A stretch of DNA of 64,000 nucleotides from Stichopus chloronotus (lineage: Eukaryota > Echinodermata > Holothuroidea > Aspidochirotida > Stichopodidae): contig CM037835.1 of the NCBI GenBank assembly GCA_021234535.1, positions 9,858,001 to 9,922,000 of the forward strand, written 5' to 3'. Shown piece by piece: positions 47,701 through 60,626 of the stretch. Position 1 is the first letter of the stretch; the number at the start of each line of letters is the position of its first letter. Under the pieces are notes generated by a model. The model saw only the letters and a program-made list of their open reading frames with translations. It did not search any database and was not told the DNA's origin. A program made the position numbers and the translations under genes.

Positions 47701-49408
47701 CAGTAGGCCGCCAGGTTGAGATATGAGTGGGTGGGATAAAAATAAATACAGAAAAGTGAAAAAATAAGGTAACTATAACGACGAGAAAGCCGAGTGGAAG
47801 AAACTAGTCTCCAGTCATTTTGCCACATGCCACATTATCTAACCACATTATAGATAATGCTCCACCTTTGACTCTGACATAGATGGTATATCTGTTACGA
47901 TTGACATGTGCTTACCACTCGATACGTGGTGAGTGTTCCATGCCTTTCGTCACACGTGACTTACACAACAAGTTGCATCCTCACCAATGATCGATGCTTC
48001 CTATGGAATGCACTCTCTCTCATGGAGTGTCACAGAATAGAAAAAAAAAGTGACAAAAAACTAACAGAAGCATGATAAACTGTGTTAGAGTGATTAAATG
48101 TAAAACAAAAATAACATAAGTAATTTACTGTGTTTGAGAATAAGGGTAATTGTGATTTTGGACGGAGTGATATTTTTAATTACGAACCAACTCCTTGAGA
48201 AAGAAAGGTTCAATCTGGCGTTATTCTCAATAAGCAGCCGTTCTCCCTTTGACCGCATGAAAAACGTCAATTATGCGTTGACTGTGTTTGAAGGTAACTG
48301 TATGAAATTGTTATTTGTTTACATATTCGAATTATTGAACGATATCTTTGCTCCAGTTGCAAAGTCGTAGGTCAATTATATCGCGACACCAGCCGACAGC
48401 GGACGGAATGAACCGTCGACTCGCAGTGCGTTAATGAGGACTCCGCGCCTGAAATTTATACAAAGAAACACACGGCAGTCAATCATCAAAGTTTGCAGAA
48501 CGAGAACTTTGAAACGATTTTAACAGACGACGTTCAAGTCATGCACTCTCAACAAACAAGAAATGTTTTGAAAGATAAAAAGGCTTATACGGTCAGACAG
48601 AAGAAAGTAAATAATCCCGTGTAACTGCAAGGGGAAAAAATATACTTGTGATGGTTTGAACAGATAGCAAGCTGTATAATCCATAAGATGCCTGAGACAA
48701 AAACATCTCATCAAAACGTTGATAAGCTTGAACTTTCTGTCAGAAATTATATCGCGTTATTAAGCCTTCAGGAAAACAAAAATATCAATCAACACGAAAA
48801 AAAAAAATAGAACAAAAATAATTGAAGTTACAGTTTATGGAGGGCATAACAATGATGCAATCATCAACCGAAAGTTGGAGTATTGACAAACAATATTGCG
48901 ATCGATTCCCGAACTTTCTTAAACTCTACATGGGTTCCGTCGCTTTAATGACCCCCCCCCTCCGTAGCGTCGTTTGTGAATGATAACAGCGCATACTGTT
49001 ATTTTCCGCAATAACGAAGTATGTCAAGAAGTAGTCCATTAGTTTCGTTTGTTTGTAACTTTTAACACCGCTACGCCTTCAGTGTACTGTTGGAAGCATC
49101 TATCACCTAACCTCTATATGATATTATATTTGTTTATGCTGACTGCAGAAAGCATACCCTTAATGATAGTCCCTCTGGTTATCACACCATGTATTATGAA
49201 AGAAATTCTTCTCGAGACATGATTTAAATACAAAAGGAAAAAAATGTGGATAGTGAGCATACATTCATGTTCCATTCCGAAAAGAAAGAAAAGAAGACGA
49301 AAGATAAACAATTTTGAAAGTATCAAAAGTGAAACAAAACGTCACCAGAAGAGCGCGGGTTCCCTATACGCGTCGTGACAGTGCAAAAGCAATTGTCAAA
49401 ATGTAAAT
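41731..49408. other. Long stretch without recognisable genes
   Basis: AT-rich sequence with only short, unrecognised ORFs on both strands. Local features are homopolymers (A14 near 43057, G-runs near 46055 and 47609, C-run near 43801) and a GTAA tetranucleotide run at 47038-47052. I could not define a repeat family or exon. Confidence 0.5.
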
Positions 49409-49410
49409 CC

Positions 49411-49953
49411 GAGGTTGTGTAACATACATCTAGAAAAGACCACCCTTCATGCAGAAGTTGCAAAGTAAAGCCCTGAGTGAAAATCCATTGGAATTTTGTT
49501 TATATCTATTACAGTTTTTGAAATATGTCTTTTCAAATTTCGAGAAAAATGCAACACAGATGATGTGGAGTGTTGCACAGTATCATTATTTCTTTTGCTA
49601 AGCCTATATATTTTGCCTCTTAAGTACTTAATTACTGAGTTTTACATTGGTACGTGATATCGATACTTTTTAAGAAGAAAATGCATGCTTCCAAACTAAA
49701 ACTCTCAAATGTCCTTGGAATAAAGGTTACATAAACAGAGGAATAACATAAGACATATCATACGAGTCCATCTCGTGACGTCACAAATTTGCATACTTCG
49801 CCAATGTTTATTCATGATACAGCTGTGAGACACTAATTTTCCTGTAAATTTGTCAATCTTTGATTTTGATGGTATTTGTGGCTAGTTTTAACATTTTCAA
49901 TGCCTACTGCACCCAATACTCAAAACTATCATTTCATGTCACACGACCTTTAA
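49411..49953. mobile_element. TTAA-flanked MITE, ~545 bp, family B, copy 1
   Basis: It aligns end to end with 54219-54775. Shared blocks are 'catacatctagaaaag', 'gtgaaaatcc.t.ggaatt', 'actatttcttttg.taagcctatata', 'gaatgcatgc', 'aaataaaggt', 'aacataaga', 'tttgcatactt.gcc' and 'tgtttattcat'. The right terminus, read on the minus strand from 49953, is TTAAAGGTCGTGTGACATG. The left end of copy 2 is TTAAAGGTCGTGTGTCATAC. Together they give an inverted terminus of about 18 bp beginning at TTAA. Confidence 0.65.
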
Positions 49954-50603
49954 GGTGTATATGGTATAAAATGTCACGCATAACTTATTTCCATGTGGAA
50001 AAAATATCACCGATCATCTAAAGTCGTATATAAACCGGAAACTAGCACCAAATTTGTTATTAAATCAGATAATTTAAGTGTTACTATAATTACCAAGTGA
50101 CAGTTTTTTTTTCTTCTTTTTACCACCAGGCAGTTTTTCAACATTTATTACATGGAAGAATGTAAGCTAAGTACCACAGTTGCCATATCTCTCTCAATTT
50201 ATTATTTTTTTTTGGTCCTTAGCGTACATGGAAAATTTCTGCCAAACACACTTTCCCACATCCTAACGTCATGCAGCAAGCGCATAATTTTGAAATTCTG
50301 AGAATCTCCTCTCCTGGTGTGCTGACTCACTACGTGCATTGATATTGGTGCCGGTAATTAACATTGCTTTCTTATGTCAAAAGTTTTTCATGATTTACTT
50401 TGAAATGGGTTTGTGAACGGTCTGTTGAAAATAGGAATTAATCACTTTTTGGTGTAAAGAAGGAAGAAATAGAGACAAAGAGCAAGCACGGGAAGGTGTA
50501 GGGTTAGATTTCTGTGTGGTTACAGCATATGCCTTGATATGGAACGCCAAAAGGGCAAAACGAATCGGTATCGGCGTGATTTTAAGTGGAAGTGAGGTAA
50601 TAT

Positions 50604-50632
50604 TTTAAGGTCGTGTGATATGAAAATGACAT
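50604..50632. repeat. Solo terminus related to MITE family B
   Basis: TTTTAAGGTCGTGTGATATG resembles the family B inverted terminus, but no body of the element follows clearly. Confidence 0.4.
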
Positions 50633-50973
50633 TTTGGAGTACGCCCCTGTGATGCTCCAAAGTCAAGTTATTAACATTTCAGTGAAAACTTGATGCATGT
50701 ATGGAAGTACAGTACGTGCAGCAGCACAGGTTGTGCTGAATACAGACTCATTAATTGTATGTATGCACTGTTATGCAAGTTGTTGTGTCATTGCTTCTGC
50801 ATAGAATGCACACACACACAAAACTACTGTATTGAACTTCTAGTAAAATGGGAGTAATTCTTCCATCCACATCATCAAGGCCTGGTTGATCTCAATTGAT
50901 CATTACTTGATCATTGCGCTTTCCCTTAAAGAACTCTGTGGTATCAGCAAATTTTGATATATGATAAGGAGGC

Positions 50974-51035
50974 TGCTAAGCTGTTTTCTTTGTATGTCGT
51001 GTACAATCCAAACGCCCTATTTCCCTTTAAAGTTG
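50974..51035. mobile_element. Fragment of TTAA-flanked MITE family A
   Basis: It shares 'gctgttttctttgta.g.c.tg' and 'aa.gccctatttccctttaa' with the right end of the element at 9748-10100, ending at the same TTAA. The left terminus is missing, so it is a truncated copy. Confidence 0.55.
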
Positions 51036-51179
51036 AAGCATCTTCTCGCAAGGCACCAAAGTGCCCTTGGGCTCTTGTTTTTTTTTAGTAAATTTCAGAT
51101 CAGTGGTATATTCTTTCAGTATTTTCGTACAGGTTATTCACTCTATACACTAACATCTGATCATGGGTGTCTTCTTTAA

Positions 51180-54100
51180 ATTATCCCAATTATATGATCT
51201 GACCTGATATACGACTCTCGGAGAGGTTTTTTCGAAATCATTTCAATATTTTTCATTGAGATGACGTCAAACCATGATTGTTTGACGTTCTATTCTAGTT
51301 TTTTACAGCAACACCGCATTTCACTTAGATCGCCAACTTTCTGTTGTTGTCTTAACTTTGAAGAAGATTTAAGACTGAGAAACTTGTAAAACTCGGATCG
51401 GATTTCTCTGTAGAGTGACCGACGCTTTAGATCAAAGATCCAAGACAATTTTCCAGGTGTACCTGGTTATGTACATCGTTGCTGAGTGGATGTAACATAA
51501 CCCCATAAAATAAAGCAATTTAAGACGTTCAAGTCATTCCTGCTTGACCTATGTACGGTGCTTGAAAAAGGCATAAAAATGGCTTTGGTGTTCATTATCG
51601 TCTGTTCAATCCAATGTTATTGCCCTTTTCTCCAATACAAACGTTCTTTGGGGCGCGAGAGTGTGGGCGTGCGAGATGTGTAACACATCCGATAAAGAAT
51701 GTTCAGGTCAAATAAGTCATTTTCGAAGCTGACTTGTGGCCCTTCACGTTGTTACGGCGTGAAAGCCTTCTCCGCTGCAGAGTATGACGACACCGTATCA
51801 TTGTCTTTCCTGGTACTGTAGGACCTACAGGACCTTTCAGTTTCAATGAAAAGAGCTGTACCTATATGTTACTATATGCAATTGCAGTTCTTGTCCATTT
51901 ATGTCTAGACCTACTTTTAATCCGAGATCAAGACATGTGCTGTTTTAACTCTGAAACTTGTTAGTTTTGGATGGCTGCTGGGTAGTATGATCTAAGTTTT
52001 AAGGCTGCACCGCGGTAAAAAAAATATATTAGAGAAAGAATAATGCAACATAGCCTATAGCCTACATGCATGTTCAATGCTTTGTCAATCGCACCTGTGA
52101 ATCTTCAATAGATTCACTAGCGGATTCGGACAATGAACTTCGCAAAAGCCAAAAGTTGGTGGTAACAAAGAAACAACATCAAGGATATTCATTTTACCTC
52201 AGGGTCACGTTGGAAGTTCTGTTGGGGTTTAATGCTACTACGATCTTTTCAAATTTTAGCATGTGCAGCAGATAGTTCTTCACCGACTCAATGCAAGAAC
52301 TTGTTTCAAGTTCATGCAAGAACTTGGTTTGACTTAGGAGCATAGGATGTTGTGTAGACAGTAGGCTACAACAAAATTAAAAAAAAGGGCTGCAATTGAG
52401 GGGTAACTTCATTAGTGGTATATATTATGGTAGCTTCCAGATTTATGTGTTACTTTGATGATGGGAGCTTAAAACTCCTACCTACCCACCCCTCACCCCA
52501 CTGATCCCCTCACCCCACTGATTCCCCTCATCCCCTCCTTCCAAAACACACGTATATACACTCTGCATGCATTCAGACTATAGGTAGGCTACTTTCGTTC
52601 CTATTTTGGTCTTCTGGAGTATTTGCACAAATTCCATATGAGTCACTGCAGTGTTAATATCCACCAGGATTGACGGATGCAACCTGTGACATGGTTGTCA
52701 TTGCCATTGCGAACCGGTTAGTAGGGACGAATGTGGACCTCCTGTCACGATATTTATCGAGTGGAGTTAATTCGATGAATTAAGAACGAATTACATCTCA
52801 CTAAAAATAGTTGCGGCTTACCAGATGTGTATGTACATCGACAAGTTTAAAACCAAAAACAGATAAATCCGTGCACATGAGTCTTTGTTTGATTCCACGA
52901 CACACAGATAATGGTCAACACATAGATTTACCATAGGGCAACGCCATCACCATCAGCCCGAAGCTCTGCTTAGAAAAATATGGGGATAAAAAAAAGGAAG
53001 TCGATCCCTTCCATCATGTTTCTACGACGTTCAGAAAAGGCGGGAAATATTTTCGTTCAGTAGGAAGATTCACAAACGTAGGCAGACGGATGCATCGAAA
53101 AGGACTCGTATCGATAACGGGGAAGAGGGATAGTAAGCAGATGACGAGGGCGGGAACGTGGAACAGTATCCCTTGGGGTGAGATCTGAAACAAAGAAGAT
53201 TAATGCTAATTTCTGTAGAAAGGGGCCAAGCAGTGGTTAACTAGGATTATGGGGGGGGGGGGGAGGGGGATTTGGAGAGCTGAAGGGAGGGGATGACCCT
53301 TTGTGGATGAATACGAAAATGAGGGATCCGTACATTTGAGCAGATGTTTAACCTACTCATCCTTTTGCATTCGTTGTAAATGTATTAGCCTTATAGGCCT
53401 GTGTGCATCTTATATTAATTTACATTAACTTGTTTGAGTGTGTGTTGTTTTGTGTTTTTTTTTTCGCAGTTCCTTGGAAGGATCTCCGAATGTGGGCGTC
53501 TTTGTGACGGTGGAAGAGGGAGTGGGGGTTAGGGTGGTGGTTTAAAGCTCTTAGATTTGCGATATTCCCTTAAAACTGAGATACTGTATCTTATTACTGG
53601 AATGTTGTAATTATTCTGGTCATACTTTGCATTATATTGTCAAACCGTTCAGCCATGTGGTGGTTAAATGTATGCGGGTCAGTCGAGTCAAAGTTAAGAG
53701 GTTAAGTAATCACCAGGGAAGCTAAACAAGGAAGTCATACATCGCTGATCGTGCAAGACAAGGACGCTGTTCATTAAGAAAATGTAAACAACTTCGTACT
53801 CTGCACGGGAGCTGCTATGATCCATATAGTCAATATAATTTAGAAATAATCGATGTTAGTTCGAAAACATGAATGATTGGAACCTCGATTATAGACTCGT
53901 GATGTAGTGTATATGGTACTAATTGTGTTGTGGGTAATTTCCTATTGAGTTTCTATAAACGCGATAACTCAAGAAGAAATGTTAGTTTACATAAAGTTAT
54001 AATTAGGGGAAGCAAATGTTGAACAAGGTCAATAGCTGTCATAGTCTAAACACTTCGTAATCGTTGGAAATCTGTAAACCACCATACTTTACCCTCCATT

Positions 54101-54218
54101 GGAATCCCTTTCGTTTTTCATTGGGGTTAAAGGTCTCATAAATGAGAAAGGCATGCCTTGTGTGGACATGAAGTTGTATGGACATGGTAATAATAAGATG
54201 TAAAAGTTGGTTTTCAAC
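51180..54218. other. Unassigned DNA with C-rich and G-rich tracts
   Basis: No gene recognised. It includes the C4-run cluster at 52483-52537, a G13 run at 53251-53263 and a pyrimidine tract with CGCAG at 53455-53469 that looks like a splice acceptor. The frame after that acceptor stops within about 25 codons. Confidence 0.5.
52483..52537 (-). other. C-run cluster with G-quadruplex potential on minus strand
   Basis: The + strand has six runs of four or more C separated by 3-7 bases ('cccctcacccc', 'actgatcccc', 'tcaccccactgattcccc', 'tcatcccc'). The minus strand therefore satisfies a G4 x 4 pattern more than once. It also contains a short tandem unit CTCACCCCACTGAT(T)CCC. Confidence 0.6.
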
Positions 54219-54775
54219 TTAAAGGTCGTGTGTCATACATCTAGAAAAGGGATGGCCTTATGTCAAAGTCGCAGAGTGAAACCATGAATGAAAATCCGTC
54301 GGAATTGTGTTTCTATCTGTTACCATTTTTTGAGCTGTGGCTTTTCAAAGTTTGATGAAAATGAAATTATGGTGACGTGCAATGCTGCACAGTGTCACTA
54401 TTTCTTTTGTTAAGCCTGTATATATTATCTCGTAGTTAATGGGTTTCACAACGGTAAGCGATGTCGGTTTTTGTAAAGGAGAATGCATGCATCTAAACAA
54501 AACCCTTGGGGCATATAAAATTCTCGATTGTTCATGAAATAAAGGTGAAGTGAATAAAGATAACATAAGATTTATCCTGCGAGTCCCTCTTGGTATGTCA
54601 TAAATTTGCATACTTAGCCCAAATGTTTATTCATAATGCAGGAATTAAGACAGGCATTCGACCCGTGAAATTGTCAATATTTGATGGATTTTCATAGAAA
54701 ATGGGCTTTGTTAACATTTTAATGATTAATACAGCCAATGTTTCAACATGTCATTTTCGTGTCAAAATGGTAACC
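54219..54775. mobile_element. TTAA-flanked MITE, ~555 bp, family B, copy 2
   Basis: It is in the same orientation as copy 1 at 49411-49953, with similarity along its whole length by eye. The left terminus is intact (TTAAAGGTCGTGTG from 54219). The right terminus is eroded ('atgtcattttcgtgtcaaaatgg'). No coding capacity. An 88-codon minus-strand ORF inside it is incidental. Confidence 0.65.
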
Positions 54776-55502
54776 TTAGTATTGCCTTATTGAACAGCCG
54801 TAGAGTCGCTTTTATCCATGCAGGTGAAATTTAACTGAAGGTAATCCAAAGTTAAGTGCATTTTGAATTCGAACACGGCATGTCAAGAAGAAAACATTGT
54901 TTGACTTTAAGGGCAAGTTGTGTCAATTTCAAGAAAATCTTCAATTTGCTGAAACACCTTCTGTTTCAATTACTGGCAATTGAGTCGCAGAAAATATTAT
55001 TGCTTTTCATGGGTCAAGTATTTGATGTTTCTTTGAGGTTAGGAAGATGTCTGTAGCCTATCTGAACAAGTCTAATCGGGCTGCGTTGAGGACTGTCTCA
55101 AAATGCATAGAAAAGACTGCAATCGATAAAACAAGAACATGTGCACTCCAGGTTGGGGGCATTAACTATTTTTTTTTATATGTAGCAAGTTCTGCTTGTT
55201 ACATTATATATTTTTAAATAAATATTACACAGTAGTAGATTGCATGATGGGAAATCTTTGACATGATACCAATTTACATGAAAAAAAAAAATATTGAAGA
55301 ACGCTTTAAGAGTTGTGACCTTGATTCACGCAACATCTCAAGCTCACGGACACAATTTCGACGTCAAGTAATCACTTTTGAAAGGTCGACGACGAAATTA
55401 TTGTAGTAATTTGCTGTGTTACAGCATATTGCGACCGTGATTCAACTGGAATCTTTCTTCACCAGAAAAATATATTGAGTCATGACGAAGATACTTGGCG
55501 TG

Positions 55503-55508
55503 TGTTGT

Positions 55509-55539
<31 letters not shown>
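55503..55539. repeat. (GT)n followed by G17
   Basis: About nine GT units run directly into an uninterrupted run of about 17 G, a compound simple repeat. Confidence 0.9.
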
Positions 55540-55540
<1 letters not shown>

Positions 55541-57125
55541 TGCCTGCAGTGAAAAATACACATTCTCGTCATTAAAGATTCTCTTTAAGTGTCACTTAAA
55601 GCTTGATTCCCTTAATTCTGAAATACTGGAATGAGTTGGCTGGAAGTAGCCTATATGTCGCCAAACATGTGTCTTAAATCAGCAACAAAAATAAGAAAAC
55701 ATTTTTAATGCACAATTTTGTGATTCATTCTCCCAGGGGTTGAGATCTTTTGTGACCTTTGACCAGTCTGCATCATACATGTGTAGCTCTTATCGGTTTG
55801 AAGAAAACTTCAACATGAAGACATTTGAGCATAACTATAGCTTAGGCCTATAGCCTATATGCCTATATAAACCCGCGGTACTCCTCGAAGTTTTATATTA
55901 TATATTATCTTGTAATATGAACATTTTTTAGAAAGTGTAAGATGTATTGTTTAATGATATACCTCTGTCGATGGCCAATTTCGGTTTTCGTATGTTTGGA
56001 AATGAACAGGTTAAGCATTATTCAGAAAACATAAAAGACAGATTGAAGAAACGAAGGAAGGAAGGAAAAAATGATTCTTCATCTTTACTAACCATTTATT
56101 TGTTAGCCTTAAAAAAACTGCATTATTTCGAAGAAATCATTTCATGTGACCTCAGTATTCACAGTAAATAAATCATGTAATTGCACCTTTTTTGTCTCCC
56201 TACGCAAAAAAAGGCTGAACATTCAGCAATTTACAGTTTAGTGAAACAAAAGCCACCAGTAGGGAAAAAAGTGCAGCTGCACACAGGGTACAATAGGAAG
56301 GCATTTTAAGTGTTTAGCTTACAGAACGACCTTTGAAGAAAATGATAAAGAGAAAATGGTATTAGGGTATCACCCTACACGTATCTCTTTCTATGTTAAA
56401 ATCTAGCTTAACCTTTCTTATTTTGGAGATTAAAGTTATACACAATGCTCAGTGGCGGCCTGGATGCAACTTTCATGGAGGGATGGAGATCAGTTCGCGT
56501 CCATCATCACTTATATGGTAGCTAAAATTGTGGGAAGACTAGCAACAGCGCCAGAATCGGCTGGCGCAGGACTTACCAGAAAATTTAAATGAAGACACCT
56601 CCGAGATCGTCGGAAATCACCTTCTTAGGCCCACAGGCCCCGATTAAGTCCTACGCCCCCCTAAAAAAGATGCATGGGGGCTTATCACCCCTGCACCCAA
56701 TCACTGACAATTGACAATGCTAGCAGGTCGCGTGTGACCGAAATATTGAAGTTTGAATCACAAAATGTCTGATGACCCAGTGAATCGATGAAAGTTTCGC
56801 AGGTAATTCAATCACGCATGTGTAGGTATGGATTATGCGATAACGAAAGTCGTGTGCTCGCGCTGGTATTTTTTGTCGCCCAGTTTTATTTATTTATTAT
56901 ATTTTTTTTCTTATATCTATACTTTGGGGGAAAGTTAATTTCCCTGTCTTTCTGGTTCATACTAATTTTTTTCTTGTGGTGACTAAATTATTTTATCTCC
57001 CACCTCGCATTGCGGTCATGATAACTGATGCCGTCGAGGTATGAAAACACTCTGAGCTATGTAATCGTCAAAAAACCGCGATATTTGCACGGCGACCGCA
57101 AATCCTAACAGCTGCGACCGTCAAA

Positions 57126-57168
57126 GGGGGGGGGGGGGGGACTGCAGATGACGTCTGCAGATGACGTC
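57126..57168. repeat. G15 run plus doubled TGCAGATGACGTC
   Basis: A G15 run is followed by two direct copies of TGCAGATGACGTC. Each copy contains TGACGTC, one base short of the CRE palindrome TGACGTCA. The pairing may be chance or a local duplication. Confidence 0.6.
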
Positions 57169-58576
57169 CAAATGATCAACCCTGCCAGAACGCCGTAGAA
57201 ATCGTTTCTCCTCTTTACATTACGAAAAAAAAACAGGGTTCAATTGTGCTAATACCGGATTGTTCCATCTGAAAGTACAATTGTGAACGCTTTTGGACAT
57301 TTATATGTAATATACCTAAGTTGATACAATATACGGTACCTAGAGATGTTTTAGTATGACTCTCGACGAAGTTCACATGACATGGTGGTCGGTGAAAATA
57401 TATCACTGTGTTAGGGAGACAATCGCGGTGGCACTCATCTAATCATTCTCTACATGTGGCTAGTGCAGAAAGTTTGCTTTTCACTGATTACGTCAGATGC
57501 AGTTTACCTCGTGGTAGATTCATATTGACTTTTAATTCTCAGGTACTGGAACTCTTGCAAAGCCTCATTACAGTGACATGTCGTCGGCCACCGTTATCAA
57601 TGATCGCACGAATCAGTTAAGTTTAAATGGCAACATTTTCCGTGTAATTGTCAGTCAACATTTCACTAATTGTCTATCGAAATTTTCTTAGCTTTAACGG
57701 TGGCATAACCGGGATTTTGCCGGTGATAGTGGGGACGCCAATAGCTCGATGTCCTTGTGGAGGGGGTCCAATGGATGGTTCTCACTTTGAGAAAGTTTTA
57801 CTCCCAGATGATTATCAGACACTAAAATGTCCTTTTTCTGTGTACCTTTTTTTTCCCCGTCATATTTCCTTCCCCATTTTTGCTCATCTTTCAAAGTTTC
57901 CTCAGGCGCCAATTGATCGGTCCTCGCACCTGCTTCGCCCCTTCCTTAATCCTCTACTGGCTTAAATGTTTTTACGTCTGAATCAAAATTTGCAAATACT
58001 TGCATCATTCAAGCAAACCTGGAAGTCCCATTTAACAGCGCTTATCAAATATATTGTATTGCGGTGAACTTGAGTGAAGACAGATATTTAACACAAAGAG
58101 CACATTCACAGAATAAACAGTTGATGTGTATATGGTATACACTGAAATTGGTGGTCGGAGGCGATTATACGAGGGATGTCAATGTCAACAGGCTGGAATT
58201 CCGTTTCTGTATATTTGGGACACTAAAACCAACTTTTCAGAAAATGTTATGACTAACATATTTTCTTCTGCGTGCATAAGTTCGAGTCCCAAACTGAGAC
58301 TTTTTCGTTCATTAAATAAATATGAATTGGATATCAGTACACTGCTATCATGGCATCCATTTGAATTAAGTGCACAGTGGATAGGGGGTCCGTACTATGA
58401 ACACTGGATGATGTTCAAAGTCATTCACAATGTCAAATATACAGTTGAGTAAGTTCCGTTCAACACGCTGTTCAGTTGGCGTACTTTTCTCCCTGTGTAT
58501 TGTGGCCATGTAATGAATCCTCTCGAGAAGGAATAACATGTATGATATCATGTGAGGGTTGACTGTGATGAACAAT

Positions 58577-58601
58577 CCATATATATATATATATATATAT
58601 C
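58577..58601. repeat. (AT)n microsatellite
   Basis: About eleven uninterrupted AT units. Confidence 0.9.
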
Positions 58602-59734
58602 AGAAAGACTCGACAGCTGACCGATAAACTTATTTGGTAAGACGTTGGTATAAAATCGCGATATGGACAAGTAGGAACGAAGTCAATCTGGAGGGGAGTA
58701 GTACGGAGAGGGTGTGCGTGCGTGGGGAGGGGGGGGGGGGGATAAAGCAAAGTTGTGGATATGAACGTACAGTTGCACTATCAGACGTGTATCAAAATCA
58801 AAAGGAACAACTTAGAAAGACAGACATATCCGAATGCAAAATTCATTAATTGGAATACTGTTAGGACATACACATCTGTGACGATTTCACAGTGACGAAG
58901 TAAACAAAACAAATTCAAAAGCCACGACTACCGTATATCTATGTATGAAGAATTTCAATTTTCAGCTAAAAATAGTAGTCAATTTCTAACATCTAGTATC
59001 CATTCCATAATCGTCCAAATTAATCTGCCTCTATCAGAACAACAAGTTTATTTGTAACCTCCAAGTACGTGAATATGATATTTGTGATGTGATTTACATC
59101 TGTCGTGCAACATGTTACATGTTAACATGTTACATCAGTTTTTTTAAACAACGCACTCATTCGTGCACTAATTCATGCAATTATTTACTTGTGCATGTGT
59201 ACATACATTTATTATATCGATTTCGTATTCATTTTGTACGTACGTTCATTCATTTAGTCACTTTTCCCCTCACTGAATTTATACACATTTGTAATGAGGG
59301 ACAGACTTTCGAGTGACCAGTTGATAGCTCGTCTTATTCAACATCCGTCATCCTCTGTCGTGTAATTTCATCAGTATCGTTGGAAACAAGAAACATTAAA
59401 AAGGATGGAACTAAATCACTCTCTTTGGTTAGTCACCAGTGATATACAGGGCAAACACACTCTGTACGTGGTCAATGGCCGGTCAAACTTGATCCGGAAA
59501 CAGGCCGACACTACTAATGCTGTGATAGGAAATCGATACACCTGACCCGTTGCCATCCAATGTTGAAGCTTAAGGCAGACGATGACCACCAGGGACTGGG
59601 TCAAGTAAATTAAATAAATGCCATTTTCTTTTCAGAGGGAAAATGGAAATTGACATTCAGATGAAGTACATTTGTGGTCATGCGTGAACACACAATATCA
59701 GTGTGATGAAACCAAACGAATGGCATCGATATAT

Positions 59735-59740
59735 GTATAC

Positions 59741-59780
<40 letters not shown>

Positions 59781-59783
59781 GTG

Positions 59784-59814
<31 letters not shown>

Positions 59815-59832
59815 GTATATATATATACACAG
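59735..59832. repeat. (TA)n microsatellite with GTATA interruptions
   Basis: Alternating TA with interspersed GTATAC/GTGTATA steps over about 95 bases. Frames reading as Tyr-Ile repeats on both strands arise from this. Confidence 0.95.
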
Positions 59833-60626
59833 ATACTGATACAGATTCTCTCCTGTCCAATTTATGTGCAACTCATAATTTTGCAAAGTTACATATTTAT
59901 TGCTCACTCGGATACTTTCCATCGCTTTAACATGGAAACCGTGGTAATCATGACATCCGAACTAGAGCAGTGTATACAGGAAGTATTAAGTGAATGTGTA
60001 TATTTACATTCCAACCTGCTCTTGATGTTATAAAAGCTCAGAGGGTGGCATTACTTGTCACTCGTTGTTACTCATGGATTTGCCACATTTGAGGTGAAAT
60101 TCAAAGTGGCAACATCAAAGCAGCACGCGGATGTGACTTAATTATACATAGGAAGTGCTTATCACTTTGTTTACGACGTTTTCGAGCCTTCCCTGGAATT
60201 GTCATTTACTCAGTCAATTCAATCAATTAATCAAATCATAAATCCATAAACAAAATAATCAAGGGAAACATCTGTATTTTTTCATTGTAATGCTATATTT
60301 TAAATGTTAAGTTTTAATCGAGCCATTTAAAAAAGTCAATAAGCTGATCAATTAAACTAAACTATTGTTGAAACTTAACTTCAAATTTTGTTATGTAGAG
60401 AATGAATCGTTGTTGTCAAGACGGTGTTTCAGACGTCTCGTTTCCTAAAAGGAGGCTATGAAAAATCAATCCCATGGATCACAACTCAACTCATTCCTGT
60501 TGAATTAATCAATCAAAACATATGCGGCCCCTTTTGTGCAATGTTTGGCTTTTGCCTTTTGGTTACATTTGTCAGTTGCGTTTAACAAAGCGGAAAGTAA
60601 ATTGGGAGAATGGATTGTTGGAAAAG

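Larger units (their letters stand above)
54776..59730. other. Unassigned DNA with simple repeats
   Basis: No recognisable exon. It holds a GT tract followed by G17 (about 55501-55539), G15 with a doubled TGCAGATGACGTC (57126-57168), an (AT)n tract at about 58577-58600 and short ORFs, the longest about 108 codons near 58126-58452, without family resemblance. Confidence 0.5.

Noticed and set aside
53470..53545. Possible exon after a strong acceptor (poly-T then CGCAG)
   Set aside because: The downstream frames stop within about 25 codons, no donor or protein similarity was found, and it is next to G-rich low-complexity DNA.
57648..57965. 105-codon ORF with a Pro/Phe-rich tail
   Set aside because: No recognised motif, and length comparable to other chance ORFs in this window.
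58265..58300. GTTCGAGTCCC, which resembles a tRNA T-arm
   Set aside because: No matching box A upstream at the proper distance and no acceptor stem could be paired.
59678..60033. Tyr-Ile repeat ORFs on both strands
   Set aside because: Produced by the (TA)n microsatellite.
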